Made by a program: the position numbers and the translations under genes. Source: Clostridiales bacterium (GTDB lineage: Bacteria; Bacillota; Clostridia; Lachnospirales; Lachnospiraceae). From it: a stretch of DNA of 64,000 bases. Positions within the stretch are counted from its first letter, which is position 1, and each line of letters begins with the position of its first letter. Under the pieces are notes generated by a model. It was not told the DNA's origin. It saw only the letters and a program-made list of their open reading frames with translations, and ran no database searches. This document shows positions 1 through 7,146 of this stretch, piece after piece. Location: NCBI GenBank assembly GCA_019420275.1, contig JAHZHN010000002.1, forward strand, positions 204,285 through 268,284. The letters are read 5' to 3'.

Positions 1-451
1 AGCACGTTCCCATTAGAATAGAAGGGAGTCCATACAGACCGACGAACGACCCCACAACAATCGGCAGTACTGCCGGTATATGAAAATAAAAAAGAAGCGG
101 CGTCAGCACAAACAATAATTCCGTCTTTTTAAACATTCTCTGATAAATAAGATAATACAGCCCAATCAAAATCAGATATAAGATTCCGATCTCCACTGCC
201 AGCCCAGACAGCTGAAGGAAAACAACCAGATGATATAATAGAAAAATAACGGAAACCGGAAGAAAAACGCAGACAAGTCCCAAGATCAGAAACATGAACG
301 GCTGTGACATCAAAGAACCGTATGCATACATTTCTCCAACTACATAAAATAACAATGCTCCTCCCACAAACTTCCCTGCGAAACGAAGCATCCTTCCATT
401 CGATGAAAGAAATTTTAAAATCCGTTCTCTAAATATTAATAGCTTCTCCAT
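1..451 (-). CDS. Partial hydrophobic membrane protein (N-terminal 150 codons)
   Basis: Reading the minus strand from an ATG at 451 gives an open frame that runs off the left edge of the window. The product begins MEKLLIFRERILKFLSSNGR, and at least four hydrophobic, Leu/Val/Phe-rich stretches follow, so a multi-pass membrane protein is likely. The start lies inside the 3' end of the gene at 429-884 (23 bases shared), which implies translational coupling. I do not recognise the family, and the C-terminus is missing, so no function is given. Confidence 0.6.
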   Translation of the reverse strand, partial: MEKLLIFRERILKFLSSNGRMLRFAGKFVGGALLFYVVGEMYAYGSLMSQPFMFLILGLVCVFLPVSVIFLLYHLVVFLQLSGLAVEIGILYLILIGLYYLIYQRMFKKTELLFVLTPLLFYFHIPAVLPIVVGSFVGLYGLPSILMGTC

Positions 452-884
452 GTTCCTTTTCCTCCGAAATGATTGTAGGACTGTCATCCTCCTTCTCTTT
501 CTCTTCATAAAACCGAAGGAGTTCCTCTAACTGCTTATCATAAACTCTGATTCTTACTTCTACTTCCTGATATTCCTGTTCTGCTCTTTTCTTCGTAAAA
601 TGAATATAGATGAGAAACAGCAGGATATAGGAAACCAGCAGTCCAATCAAGATCAAAGTAAGCTGATCTTTTCGCAGCATTGAAAGAACCAAATCCATCT
701 GCAAAACAGCAGTCAGCAGAATCACTCCCAAAAATGCCACTGTCAAAGCCATACTTACTTTAATGAGCTCTAACCGGACATAGTCCTCCTTCTGATACCG
801 ATTGATATAGAAATCTTTCCTGCCGTATTCTTTCTCATAGCGGGCAAGCTCCGTCATAATCTTCACTTTCTCTTCTGAAATCAC
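429..884 (-). CDS. Small two-helix membrane protein with coiled-coil flanks, unknown function
   Basis: About 151 residues. A charged N-terminal helix is followed by two hydrophobic segments (roughly residues 47-67 and 76-94) and a Glu/Lys-rich amphipathic tail rich in EEK/EVE repeats that looks like a coiled coil. The start is uncertain. Two GTG codons are in frame, at 893 and 884; 884 is preferred because a GGAG motif sits eight bases before it, whereas 893 overlaps that motif. The gene overlaps the next membrane-protein gene by 23 bases, so the two probably form a pair. It is separated from the NlpC/P60 gene by a strong terminator at 975-1010. Family not recognised. Confidence 0.6.
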   Translation of the reverse strand: MISEEKVKIMTELARYEKEYGRKDFYINRYQKEDYVRLELIKVSMALTVAFLGVILLTAVLQMDLVLSMLRKDQLTLILIGLLVSYILLFLIYIHFTKKRAEQEYQEVEVRIRVYDKQLEELLRFYEEKEKEDDSPTIISEEKEHGEAINI

Positions 885-954
885 CGATATCACTCCGTTT
901 CATACACATTTGAAAATGTTCTGATTTATGGACTGTCCTGTATCCAATACGGAT

Positions 955-960
955 ATTATA
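955..960 (-). promoter_or_regulatory. Candidate -10 element for the membrane-protein pair
   Basis: TATAAT on the minus strand lies about 70 bases upstream of the small membrane-protein gene and just past the terminator of the previous gene. The would-be -35 falls in the T-run of that terminator and is poor, so this is only a candidate. Confidence 0.35.
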
Positions 961-974
961 GCATGGAAGATAAG

Positions 975-1010
975 AAAAAAAAAGGCAGAACCCGTGAGGT
1001 TTTGCCTTTT
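975..1010 (-). terminator. Intrinsic terminator of the NlpC/P60 gene
   Basis: A 13-base inverted repeat (AAAAGGCAGAACC with GGTTTTGCCTTTT) around a short loop is followed on the minus strand by nine U residues. It lies 35 bases after the stop of the wall-hydrolase gene. Confidence 0.85.
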
Positions 1011-1044
1011 CCATATTATCTTTTTCTTAAATTTCTTACGAAAA

Positions 1045-1956
1045 TTAGTTTGCAATTCGTCTTACACTTAATACTGTACGGTAATTTGCCGGTGATGTAA
1101 TCTTGATACCATCCTTTGCATTACTTGCATGTACAATCTTATTGTTTCCAATATAGATTGCTACATGTCCTGAGTAACAGATCAAATCTCCTGCTTTTCT
1201 CTGAGACCAGCTTACAGCTTTTCCCGCACTTCTCTGTGAAGAAGATGTTCTTGGAATGCTATATCCAAAATGTTTGTATACAGACTGTGTAAATCCTGAA
1301 CAGTCAGCTCCATTTGTTAAGCTTGTTCCGCCATAGCGATATGGATTTCCAACAAACTGCTGTGCATAGTTTGCAATCTGCTGTCCTTTACTGCTTGATG
1401 AAGTTGAACTGCTTGAAGATGATGTTGGACTTTTTGTAGATAAATACTGGCTGGAAACATATCTTGTCTTTCCGCTGTGTTTTACCTTTGTCCAGCTTCC
1501 GCTTGTTCCATAACATGAAATCTTTGATCCTTTTTTATAAGATCCAACTTTAGATGAGCTTGTGCTCGCCTGAGATCTGATATTCAAAGAGGATGCTGTT
1601 ACATATCTGGAATAAGCAGAACTGCTTGTGCTGGAACTTGTGCTGGAATTTGGATTCTTTGTAGATAAATACTGGCTGGAAACGTATCTTGTCTTTCCGC
1701 TGTAATTTACTTTTGTCCAGCTTCCGCTTGTTCCATAGCATGTTACTTTTGTTCCCTTTTTATAGGATCCAACTCTTGAATATTTTGTAGATGCTCCTGA
1801 TCTTACATTTAAAGATGATGCTGTTACATATCTATAATATGTAGAAGATGCAGATACATTTTTTACATTATTTTCACTGGTAATTACTGAAACACCGCCT
1901 GCCATCATTAAGCTCATTGCACATGCTGCAGCCTTTGTACAGAATTTTCGGTACAT
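1045..1956 (-). CDS. Secreted cell-wall hydrolase: two SH3b domains plus NlpC/P60 peptidase
   Basis: The 303-residue product has a signal peptide (Lys-rich start, hydrophobic AAACAMSLMMAGG core, likely cleavage near residue 35). Two bacterial SH3 repeats follow (about 41-100 and 115-174), each with the pattern YVTASSLN(V/I)RS...GSYKKG, joined by Ser/Thr linkers. The NlpC/P60 domain covers about 193-303. Its catalytic Cys is in GADCSGF, the His in GHVAIYIG, and the third polar residue is probably in IVHASN. The family cleaves stem peptides of peptidoglycan (D-Glu/meso-diaminopimelate type endopeptidases), with SH3b domains binding the wall. Transcription is monocistronic: promoter at 2021-2049, terminator at 975-1010. 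WalR-like boxes at the promoter suggest control by the WalKR wall-homeostasis system. Confidence 0.93.
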   Translation of the reverse strand: MYRKFCTKAAACAMSLMMAGGVSVITSENNVKNVSASSTYYRYVTASSLNVRSGASTKYSRVGSYKKGTKVTCYGTSGSWTKVNYSGKTRYVSSQYLSTKNPNSSTSSSTSSSAYSRYVTASSLNIRSQASTSSSKVGSYKKGSKISCYGTSGSWTKVKHSGKTRYVSSQYLSTKSPTSSSSSSTSSSSKGQQIANYAQQFVGNPYRYGGTSLTNGADCSGFTQSVYKHFGYSIPRTSSSQRSAGKAVSWSQRKAGDLICYSGHVAIYIGNNKIVHASNAKDGIKITSPANYRTVLSVRRIAN

Positions 1957-1997
1957 AGTTTCTTGTTCCTCCCAATTAAAATCTCTTTATTACAATT

Positions 1998-2014
1998 CTT
2001 ACATTTTTCTTACA
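1998..2014. promoter_or_regulatory. Second WalR-like repeat at the transcription start
   Basis: On the minus strand TGTAAG, five A residues, TGTAAG overlaps the predicted start of transcription, and a further TGTAAT half-site lies at 1989-1994. The last base of each half deviates from the consensus (G instead of A/C/T), so it is weaker than the upstream box. Confidence 0.35.
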
Positions 2015-2020
2015 ACGAGT

Positions 2021-2049
2021 AATATATCACATTTATTACACTTTGTAAA
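2021..2049 (-). promoter_or_regulatory. SigA-type promoter of the NlpC/P60 gene
   Basis: On the minus strand TTTACA (2044-2049) and TATATT (2021-2026) are separated by exactly 17 bases. Transcription would start near 2014, leaving a roughly 58-base leader before the ATG at 1956. Confidence 0.75.
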
Positions 2050-2066
2050 CACTTTTCCGAAAACTT

Positions 2067-2083
2067 TGTAATAATTCTGTAAC
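2067..2083. promoter_or_regulatory. WalR-like box upstream of the NlpC/P60 promoter
   Basis: The plus strand reads TGTAAT, five bases, TGTAAC, which fits the established WalR (YycF) consensus TGTWAH-N5-TGTWAH perfectly. It lies about 18 bases upstream of the -35 element, a position suited to activation. The site call rests on the motif match only. Confidence 0.55.
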
Positions 2084-2120
2084 AAACTGCACTGTATCTT
2101 CTTATTTTTTTATGATTTTT

Positions 2121-2452
2121 TCATAATTTCCTCTGCTGCCGGATCAGTAACAGAAGCCCTCGGACACATAATTCTGTACCCATAGCAATCTATACCCCTT
2201 TCAGTCCCCAGGTTCCTGCCAGCATAACAGACAGACGGATACTCCATACAACGGTTCTGCGAATAGTTCAATCCGCAGTACTTCTGCCGCCAATTGCCTG
2301 ACCTTAACATCCGGTGTCAGTATCTGAAATACCAACGGACCCAAAAGAAACATCGCTGCATCAATATACTGCATGGCAATAGAAATGATTTGTGAAAGAA
2401 TTCTCTTCTTTTTATGCGCATGCAGCATTGGAACATTTTCTGCATGGTTCAT
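2121..2452 (-). pseudogene. Decayed MATE-family efflux transporter
   Basis: From an ATG at 2452 the frame reads an N-terminal MATE-like segment (about KKRILSQIISIAMQYIDAAM), then jumps straight to a mid-protein segment (LGPLVFQILTPDVKVRQL ... EPLYGVSV), so roughly 300 codons are missing. After GVSV the match continues in another frame as AGTWGLKGV, a TAG stop, then IAMGTELCVRGLLLLIRQ and a TGA at 2121. MATE proteins usually have about 450 residues in twelve membrane helices, so at least one large deletion, a frameshift and a nonsense codon are present. The start lies 41 bases inside the end of the DUF3737 gene, indicating a former operon. Confidence 0.75.
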
Positions 2453-3281
2453 CTATGATCACCTTTCCTTTGGCTGTCTCGTCATCCATAATGATCTCAC
2501 CAACCTGCGGAACTTTAATAACTCCTTCTTTCGGATTTTTTATGCTGATGACAGGTGTTGTAACTTCCGCTTTCACCTGAGATTTTTCAAATGCCAGGTC
2601 TGTATCGATCATTTCACAGTTTATCAGCTTCAGGTTTTTGCAGTAGCATAACGGCTGGGTCCCAATGATCTTACAGTTTTCCAGCGTCAGTCCGTCAGAA
2701 TACCATGCAAGATATTCTCCCTTTATGACACTGTTTTTTACCGTAACATTCTGTGCATGCCAGAAAGCATCTTTTGTATCAAAAATGCAGTTTTCAAAAA
2801 CTGCATTTTTAATATATTGGAAAGAATATTTTCCTTTGAACTCTACATTCTTAAACTGAAGATTCTCGGATCTCATCATAAAATATTCACTTTCTGCTCT
2901 AGTGTCTTCCATCTGAATTCCCCGAACAGACCATCCAAATTCCGGTGAAATGATATCACAGTTCTTTACAATTACATCACTGCATTCTCTCAGTGCCTTA
3001 ATTCCATGCATTTTCGTTCCGGTAATTTCAATATGATCTGAATACCACAATGCTGCTCTGCACAATTCTGTCAATTCTGTATCTTTTATCTTCAAGCCAC
3101 GGTCGTGCCAGAATGGATATCTAAGATTCCAAAAGCACCCTTCTGCTTCTATATCCTCACATTCTTTTAATGCACTTTCTCCATCTGCCGGTCCATCAAA
3201 AACACAATCTTTTACCAGCAGATTTTTGCTCCCGTACAGGGCTCTTTCCTGATCCAATCTTTGCTTTTCTATCATTTTCAT
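2412..3281 (-). CDS. DUF3737 family protein (right-handed beta-helix fold)
   Basis: The 289-residue protein is full length for DUF3737. It shows repeated short strands of the type VKDCVFDG, NVTVKNSVIKG, LTLENCKIIG and LKLINCEMID, spaced about 20-25 residues apart, as expected of a right-handed parallel beta-helix. There is no signal peptide. The C-terminus ends in a Cys-containing tail (EPCRKCSNAACA). Biochemical function is unknown in this family; pectate-lyase-like folds are a structural analogy only. A GGCAGG-type ribosome site lies nine bases before the ATG. The downstream partner was a MATE transporter that is now broken. Confidence 0.85.
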   Translation of the reverse strand: MKMIEKQRLDQERALYGSKNLLVKDCVFDGPADGESALKECEDIEAEGCFWNLRYPFWHDRGLKIKDTELTELCRAALWYSDHIEITGTKMHGIKALRECSDVIVKNCDIISPEFGWSVRGIQMEDTRAESEYFMMRSENLQFKNVEFKGKYSFQYIKNAVFENCIFDTKDAFWHAQNVTVKNSVIKGEYLAWYSDGLTLENCKIIGTQPLCYCKNLKLINCEMIDTDLAFEKSQVKAEVTTPVISIKNPKEGVIKVPQVGEIIMDDETAKGKVIIDEPCRKCSNAACA

Positions 3282-3410
3282 TCTATATTACCTGCCTTCC
3301 AAAATCTTCTGTTTTCTACATCTTTAGTCTATGCTTCCTTCATTGAAACATCAAATACTTATCTTGTATTTCCTTCTATACCTGAAAGGCATTTTATCTC
3401 TAAAAAGTAA

Positions 3411-3450
3411 AAACCCGCGAATAGAATCTAGTATTCGTTTCGACGGGTTT
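3411..3450 (-). terminator. Intrinsic terminator after the flavodoxin lipoprotein gene
   Basis: AAACCCG pairs with CGGGTTT, and an inner CGAATA/TATTCG stem is present. The minus-strand transcript continues with a U-rich tract. It lies 24 bases after the flavodoxin stop. Confidence 0.8.
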
Positions 3451-3473
3451 CTTCCTATTAAATGTTTTATTTT

Positions 3474-4172
3474 CTAATTGATTTGCAGACTGTCTACCCA
3501 GGACTCTACCTCTTCTTTTGCATCAGCTGTTTCTGAATCTCCAAGTTCCAAACCTTCCTGTACGTCTGCGTCCGGCTCTTCCTCTGCAATCACTGAAACT
3601 GTATTGGAAAATCCGCTGCCGCCGGATGTCACAAATGGTATGATTGTTTTCCCTGCCAAATCATATTCGTCCAGAAAACTATAAACCGCCATCGGCATAT
3701 CTCCCCACCAGTTTGGGTATCCAAGAAAGATTACATTATATTCATCCATATTTTCTACCTGAGAAGATAATTTTGGTCTCGCATTCTCACTCTGTTCTTC
3801 CTGCCCCTGATCTACGGTTTCATCATAATCCTCCGGATATGCTTCTTCCGTCTGAATAGAGAAAAGTTCCCCACCTGCAGCATCACTGATCCAATGAGCC
3901 ACAAGACCTGTATTTCCTGTTGTTTCCCCATCCCATGCCTGAATGCTGGCGCTGGATGAAGCGTCCACACCATCTGGAAGATCTGCGTTCTCACCATATG
4001 AGAAGTATGCCACCAGGATATTAGCGTTCTCTGGTATATTTGCATTGGCGCCGTTTTCTGCCTGTCCGGCTGTCTGATTCTGTGAGGTGCTCTGCTCTTC
4101 ATCGCTCCTGCACGCCGTCACTGAAATTGCCAGAATACTCATTATGATCACTGCGATTATTTTTTTCCCCAT
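3474..4172 (-). CDS. Flavodoxin-domain lipoprotein
   Basis: This 232-residue protein starts with a lipoprotein signal peptide (MGKKIIAVIIMSILAISVTAC; lipobox Cys at residue 21), followed by a polar Gln/Asn/Ala linker to about residue 48. A flavodoxin-like domain follows: ILVAYFSYGENAD is the first strand and phosphate-binding loop, FLGYPNWWGDMPMAVYSFL the 50s loop, and TIIPFVTSGGSGF the 90s loop. Flavodoxin-like proteins of this type bind FMN and act as quinone or nitro reductases or electron carriers; the lipid anchor places it outside the cytoplasmic membrane. The substrate is not evident. A related C-terminal gene remnant lies just upstream (4200-4328). Confidence 0.88.
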   Translation of the reverse strand: MGKKIIAVIIMSILAISVTACRSDEEQSTSQNQTAGQAENGANANIPENANILVAYFSYGENADLPDGVDASSSASIQAWDGETTGNTGLVAHWISDAAGGELFSIQTEEAYPEDYDETVDQGQEEQSENARPKLSSQVENMDEYNVIFLGYPNWWGDMPMAVYSFLDEYDLAGKTIIPFVTSGGSGFSNTVSVIAEEEPDADVQEGLELGDSETADAKEEVESWVDSLQIN

Positions 4173-4199
4173 CTTCTTTCCTCCATTTCTGTCGATGCA

Positions 4200-4328
4200 C
4201 TATATCTCAATTCCTAAATTCTGTATCCAGCGTTCCATTGCTTGCTTAGAATCTGCCGTCTCCGCAGATTCGACTGCCAATCCTTCTAAAACCTCTGCGC
4301 CGGATACTGCATCTGCTACTTCATCATA
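4200..4328 (-). pseudogene. C-terminal remnant of a second flavodoxin gene
   Basis: In one minus-strand frame 42 codons read YDEVADAVSGAEVLEGLAVE followed by a segment ending ALERWIQNLGIEI-like (ERWIQNLGIEI before TAG at 4200). This parallels the end of the intact flavodoxin next door (VQEGLELGDSETADAKEEVESWV). There is no start codon and a TGA lies a few codons upstream, so the rest of the gene is gone. It sits 28 bases upstream of the intact gene, suggesting a collapsed tandem pair. Confidence 0.65.
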
Positions 4329-4356
4329 GGCAGTCTCCTTTCATCTTCTGAACAAG

Positions 4357-4407
4357 AAAAAAATGCAAGTGACAGCCGAGAAGGTATCCCTTTCCCGGTT
4401 ACACTTA
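4357..4407 (-). terminator. Strong intrinsic terminator or attenuator upstream of the flavodoxin genes
   Basis: A roughly 20-base imperfect stem (GTAAGTGTAACCGGGAAAGG with CCTTCTCGGCTGTCACTTGC) around a four-base loop is followed on the minus strand by seven U residues. It can end the ADP-ribosylglycohydrolase operon, whose last stop is at 4526. It also lies directly behind the candidate promoter at 4408-4437. Confidence 0.8.
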
Positions 4408-4437
4408 CATTATAAAATGGTCTTATATCCATGTCTA
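4408..4437 (-). promoter_or_regulatory. Candidate promoter reading straight into the 4357-4407 hairpin
   Basis: On the minus strand TTAGAC (4432-4437) and TATAAT (4408-4413) are 18 bases apart. A transcript starting here would fold into the terminator almost at once, so either the flavodoxin genes are attenuated or a very short RNA is made. Confidence 0.45.
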
Positions 4438-4525
4438 ATACTCATCTTATATGATATTTAATGCCTAAAAAGTATAGTTTGTTTTTTTTGAAACGCCATA
4501 AGCCTTTTCCTTTATTTCTCATCTT

Positions 4526-5314
4526 CTAATCATTGTCCAAAATCAATATTTTCCATAGTCTGTCATCCAGATATTTTCGGATGATTTCCATCCCATCAAA
4601 CCCGACTCCTCCATAATACTCTTCTGCCACTGCTCCTCCGATTGCCCCCAAAGTATCACAGTCACAGTTCAGCTGAAACAAGTTTCTCATAAAACTGTCA
4701 AAGGAATCACTTTCATAAAAACATCTCATGGCTGCCGGCACACTGCCCATGCAGGTCTCGTTCCAGCGATAATGTTTTTTCAAATAGCTTACATCTTTAT
4801 CAATGCTGTATTCATAAATTTCTGCAGGATATTGCTTCAGCACATAATCATAGATTTCATCTTTTGTTTTCCCATGTTTTGCCATCCAGATACACACTGC
4901 TGTGACAACAGCTCCTTTGATTCCTTCCGGATGATCGTGAGATACTTCTGCCGTTTTAGCTGCTGCTCTTATCACATCGTCCAGCTGGTCAAAATATTCT
5001 CCCACAAAGGACACTCGCATAGCGGATCCATTGCCGTAACTGTGGTACGGTTCTGGATTCTTTCCAAAAATCCACTGGTAAAAGCGTCCGCCATATCCGC
5101 AGTCCGGATAATGCTGCCCAACTTCTCTCATCGTTTCCGTCAGATCCGCATTTTCCAATATCGCTTTCTTTACTGCCAGCGTCATAACGGTATCATCTGT
5201 AAACTCACAATCTTTTGTAAACAACTCACAGTTTCGGATATCCAGCCGAAACGGCCGTTTAAATTCAAACCGGGAACCAGCAATATCCCCTAATAATGCT
5301 CCTATCACTGCCAT
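4526..5314 (-). CDS. ADP-ribosylglycohydrolase (ARH/DraG family)
   Basis: The 262-residue protein has the family hallmarks: GALLGDIAGSRFEF at the N-terminus, the metal-binding TDDT motif near residue 40, GNGSAMRVS in mid-protein, and DCDTLGAIGGAVAE near the C-terminus that supplies further Asp ligands. ARH/DraG enzymes hydrolyse ADP-ribose from proteins or nucleic-acid ends, or ADP-ribosyl small molecules, using two Mg ions. The start at 5314 is chosen because GAGGAG lies eight bases upstream; a longer in-frame extension lacks the conserved start. It is the last gene of the 11.3-4.5 kb operon, four bases after the vWA gene, and shares that operon with a macrodomain, a second ADP-ribose-handling fold. 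The actual substrate is not known. Confidence 0.9.
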   Translation of the reverse strand: MAVIGALLGDIAGSRFEFKRPFRLDIRNCELFTKDCEFTDDTVMTLAVKKAILENADLTETMREVGQHYPDCGYGGRFYQWIFGKNPEPYHSYGNGSAMRVSFVGEYFDQLDDVIRAAAKTAEVSHDHPEGIKGAVVTAVCIWMAKHGKTKDEIYDYVLKQYPAEIYEYSIDKDVSYLKKHYRWNETCMGSVPAAMRCFYESDSFDSFMRNLFQLNCDCDTLGAIGGAVAEEYYGGVGFDGMEIIRKYLDDRLWKILILDND

Positions 5315-5318
5315 TTTA

Positions 5319-5978
5319 TTATCTCCTCTTTCTCTTTTTGTAATCTTTCTCAATCGCCTTTTTCCAGCTGCCGTCAATCTGTGTCATGGAAGACGCCGCC
5401 CGCATACAGCTGAGGGTTTCTTCCACCGCCCGATAGTTCACCGCGATTCCCTGGCTGTCATTTTGAAATGTAACTGAACGGTCTGCACGGATTCCTATTT
5501 TTCCTGCTTCCGCCACTGCATCAATATTGGCACCCAGGAACAGGAATTCCCATCCATACTTTTCCTTTTCTTTCTCAATCATGGATTTTACTTCTCGATA
5601 TCCATATTCCCGGCTGGCATTTTCCATTCCATCTGTTATGATAACAAAAATAACTTTTTCCGCTCTCTTTTTCTCCGGCAGATATTTCTGAACATTTGCC
5701 ATCTTATGGATCGTCTTTCCCACTGCATCCAGCAGCGCAGTACATCCCCGTACGTAATAATTTTCTTCCGTCATCGGCATGATCGTTTTCAAAGGAAACC
5801 GGTCATGAATGACATCGTATCGGTCATCAAACAACACTGTGGTTACATTTGCTTTTCCTTTCTGCTTTTTCTGTTTTTGGATCATCCCATTAAATCCGCC
5901 AATGGTATCACTTTCCAGCCCTGCCATGGAGCCGCTTCTATCTAAAATAAAAACCAATTCTGTTAATCCTTTTTTCAT
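5319..5978 (-). CDS. von Willebrand factor type A domain protein (TerY-like)
   Basis: The whole 219-residue protein is one vWA domain. The metal-ion-dependent adhesion site is intact: DRSGS at residues 12-16, a conserved Thr in CTALLDAVG near residue 80, and TDGMENAS near residue 119. No signal peptide or membrane helix is seen, so it should be cytoplasmic, as for TerY-type proteins. The C-terminus is very basic (KDYKKRKRR). Bacterial vWA proteins commonly act with AAA+ ATPases as substrate-binding or metal-dependent scaffolds. The AAA+ gene in the same operon is a plausible partner (inference). AAGGAAGG precedes the ATG at 5978. Confidence 0.9.
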   Translation of the reverse strand: MKKGLTELVFILDRSGSMAGLESDTIGGFNGMIQKQKKQKGKANVTTVLFDDRYDVIHDRFPLKTIMPMTEENYYVRGCTALLDAVGKTIHKMANVQKYLPEKKRAEKVIFVIITDGMENASREYGYREVKSMIEKEKEKYGWEFLFLGANIDAVAEAGKIGIRADRSVTFQNDSQGIAVNYRAVEETLSCMRAASSMTQIDGSWKKAIEKDYKKRKRR

Positions 5979-6055
5979 TGTGCTTACCTTCCTTTCTTTT
6001 GATAAGCTTATGATACAGGATATCTGAATTGGTTTGGTCGCATGACAGGAGACAT

Positions 6056-7114
6056 TTATTCTCCCAGTGTCGGCTGATGAAATGAAAACAGTGCTTCATT
6101 GATCTCAAAGACATTGTAATCCTTTTTTTCAATGAAATAACGGATGATCACATCAAATTTGGAACAATTGGAAAACGCATATCCTGCCTTCATCAGGAGA
6201 TTGGCGGTCTCTTCCATCGAAAGTTCCAAAGCGATGGCAAATGCGATCACAGTCTTTTTATTTGGCGTGTAATCCGGATGATTCCGTATTTTAGAAAAAT
6301 GCCTTCGGTCAATATTTGCCTTCTTATATACATAAGAGTCTTTCAGTCCTCGTTCGTCGATCATCCGCAGCAGTGCCTGGGAAAATGTTTCTTCTTTTTT
6401 TCTCAGCAGCTGTTCTAAAAAATCCATTCGAACGTTCGGCTCCTGCTCTTTTGGCTGTTCCTCATATTTTGTTCCCCGAGGTGCCATGGCAGCCGTTACT
6501 GGAAAGTTCATTGTCTTGGACAAAAACTCCGCTCTTGCAATTTCCGGATAATCTTCATCTCCTGGGATCGTTTCATTCTTTTCTTCTACATAATGGTCAT
6601 CAATATATTCTTCAATGGAATCAAACAATTGTCTGCTGACTGCAAGTGCCTCCTGATCATAGAGGACGAGATAAATCATCATTTCATGATCCATCAAAAA
6701 TTCACTGATGGCCCGCACTGCAGTTCTCATGGCAATCTCCTTTGGGAATCCATAATTTCCCGCAGAAAGCAGCGGAAACGCAATGGATTCCAGATGATAT
6801 TCTTCTGCCATCCGCAAAACTTCCAAATATGTCTGATAAAGAATTTCTTCTTCCTGCTTTTCTCCATTGATCCACACCGGTCCTACCGCATGAAAAATAT
6901 ACTGTGCCGGCAGAGCAAAAGCAGGAGTCGCCACTGTCTTCCCCAGTTCACATCCGCCGGCTTTCTTACAGGCTTTCTCCAGTTTCTCTTCTCCCGCAGC
7001 CAGATAAATGGCCCGGCTGGTTCCGCTTCCTTCCAGAAGCTTTTCATTTGCCGGATTTACAATGGCGTCGGCTGTGACTTTTGTGATGTCATTTCTGATC
7101 ATTAAAAATGGCAT
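6056..7114 (-). CDS. Macrodomain protein with C-terminal helical (HTH-like) module
   Basis: The 352-residue protein has an N-terminal macrodomain (about 1-170): DAIVNPAN near residue 17, the GSGTSRAIYLAAG loop, and FPLLSAGNYGFP near residue 119. These match the ADP-ribose-binding loops of O-acetyl-ADP-ribose deacetylase-type proteins. A variable linker leads to a helical module (about 225-345) with LLRMIDERGL, YKKANIDRRHFSKIRNH and KKTVIAFAIALELSMEE. This resembles a phage-repressor-like helix-turn-helix and occurs in some Firmicute macrodomain proteins. Macrodomains bind or cleave ADP-ribose and its derivatives. Partners in the operon are an ARH hydrolase and a vWA protein. Whether the C-terminal part binds DNA is not shown. 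Confidence 0.88.
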   Translation of the reverse strand: MPFLMIRNDITKVTADAIVNPANEKLLEGSGTSRAIYLAAGEEKLEKACKKAGGCELGKTVATPAFALPAQYIFHAVGPVWINGEKQEEEILYQTYLEVLRMAEEYHLESIAFPLLSAGNYGFPKEIAMRTAVRAISEFLMDHEMMIYLVLYDQEALAVSRQLFDSIEEYIDDHYVEEKNETIPGDEDYPEIARAEFLSKTMNFPVTAAMAPRGTKYEEQPKEQEPNVRMDFLEQLLRKKEETFSQALLRMIDERGLKDSYVYKKANIDRRHFSKIRNHPDYTPNKKTVIAFAIALELSMEETANLLMKAGYAFSNCSKFDVIIRYFIEKKDYNVFEINEALFSFHQPTLGE

Positions 7115-7146
7115 ATTGGATTTCCTTTCTTACCCTCATTTCCATG

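Noticed and set aside
2110..2310. A 66-codon open frame in the MATE relic read as a separate small gene
   Set aside because: The frame is an out-of-phase reading of the MATE C-terminus; the matching residues appear in a different frame with a TAG.
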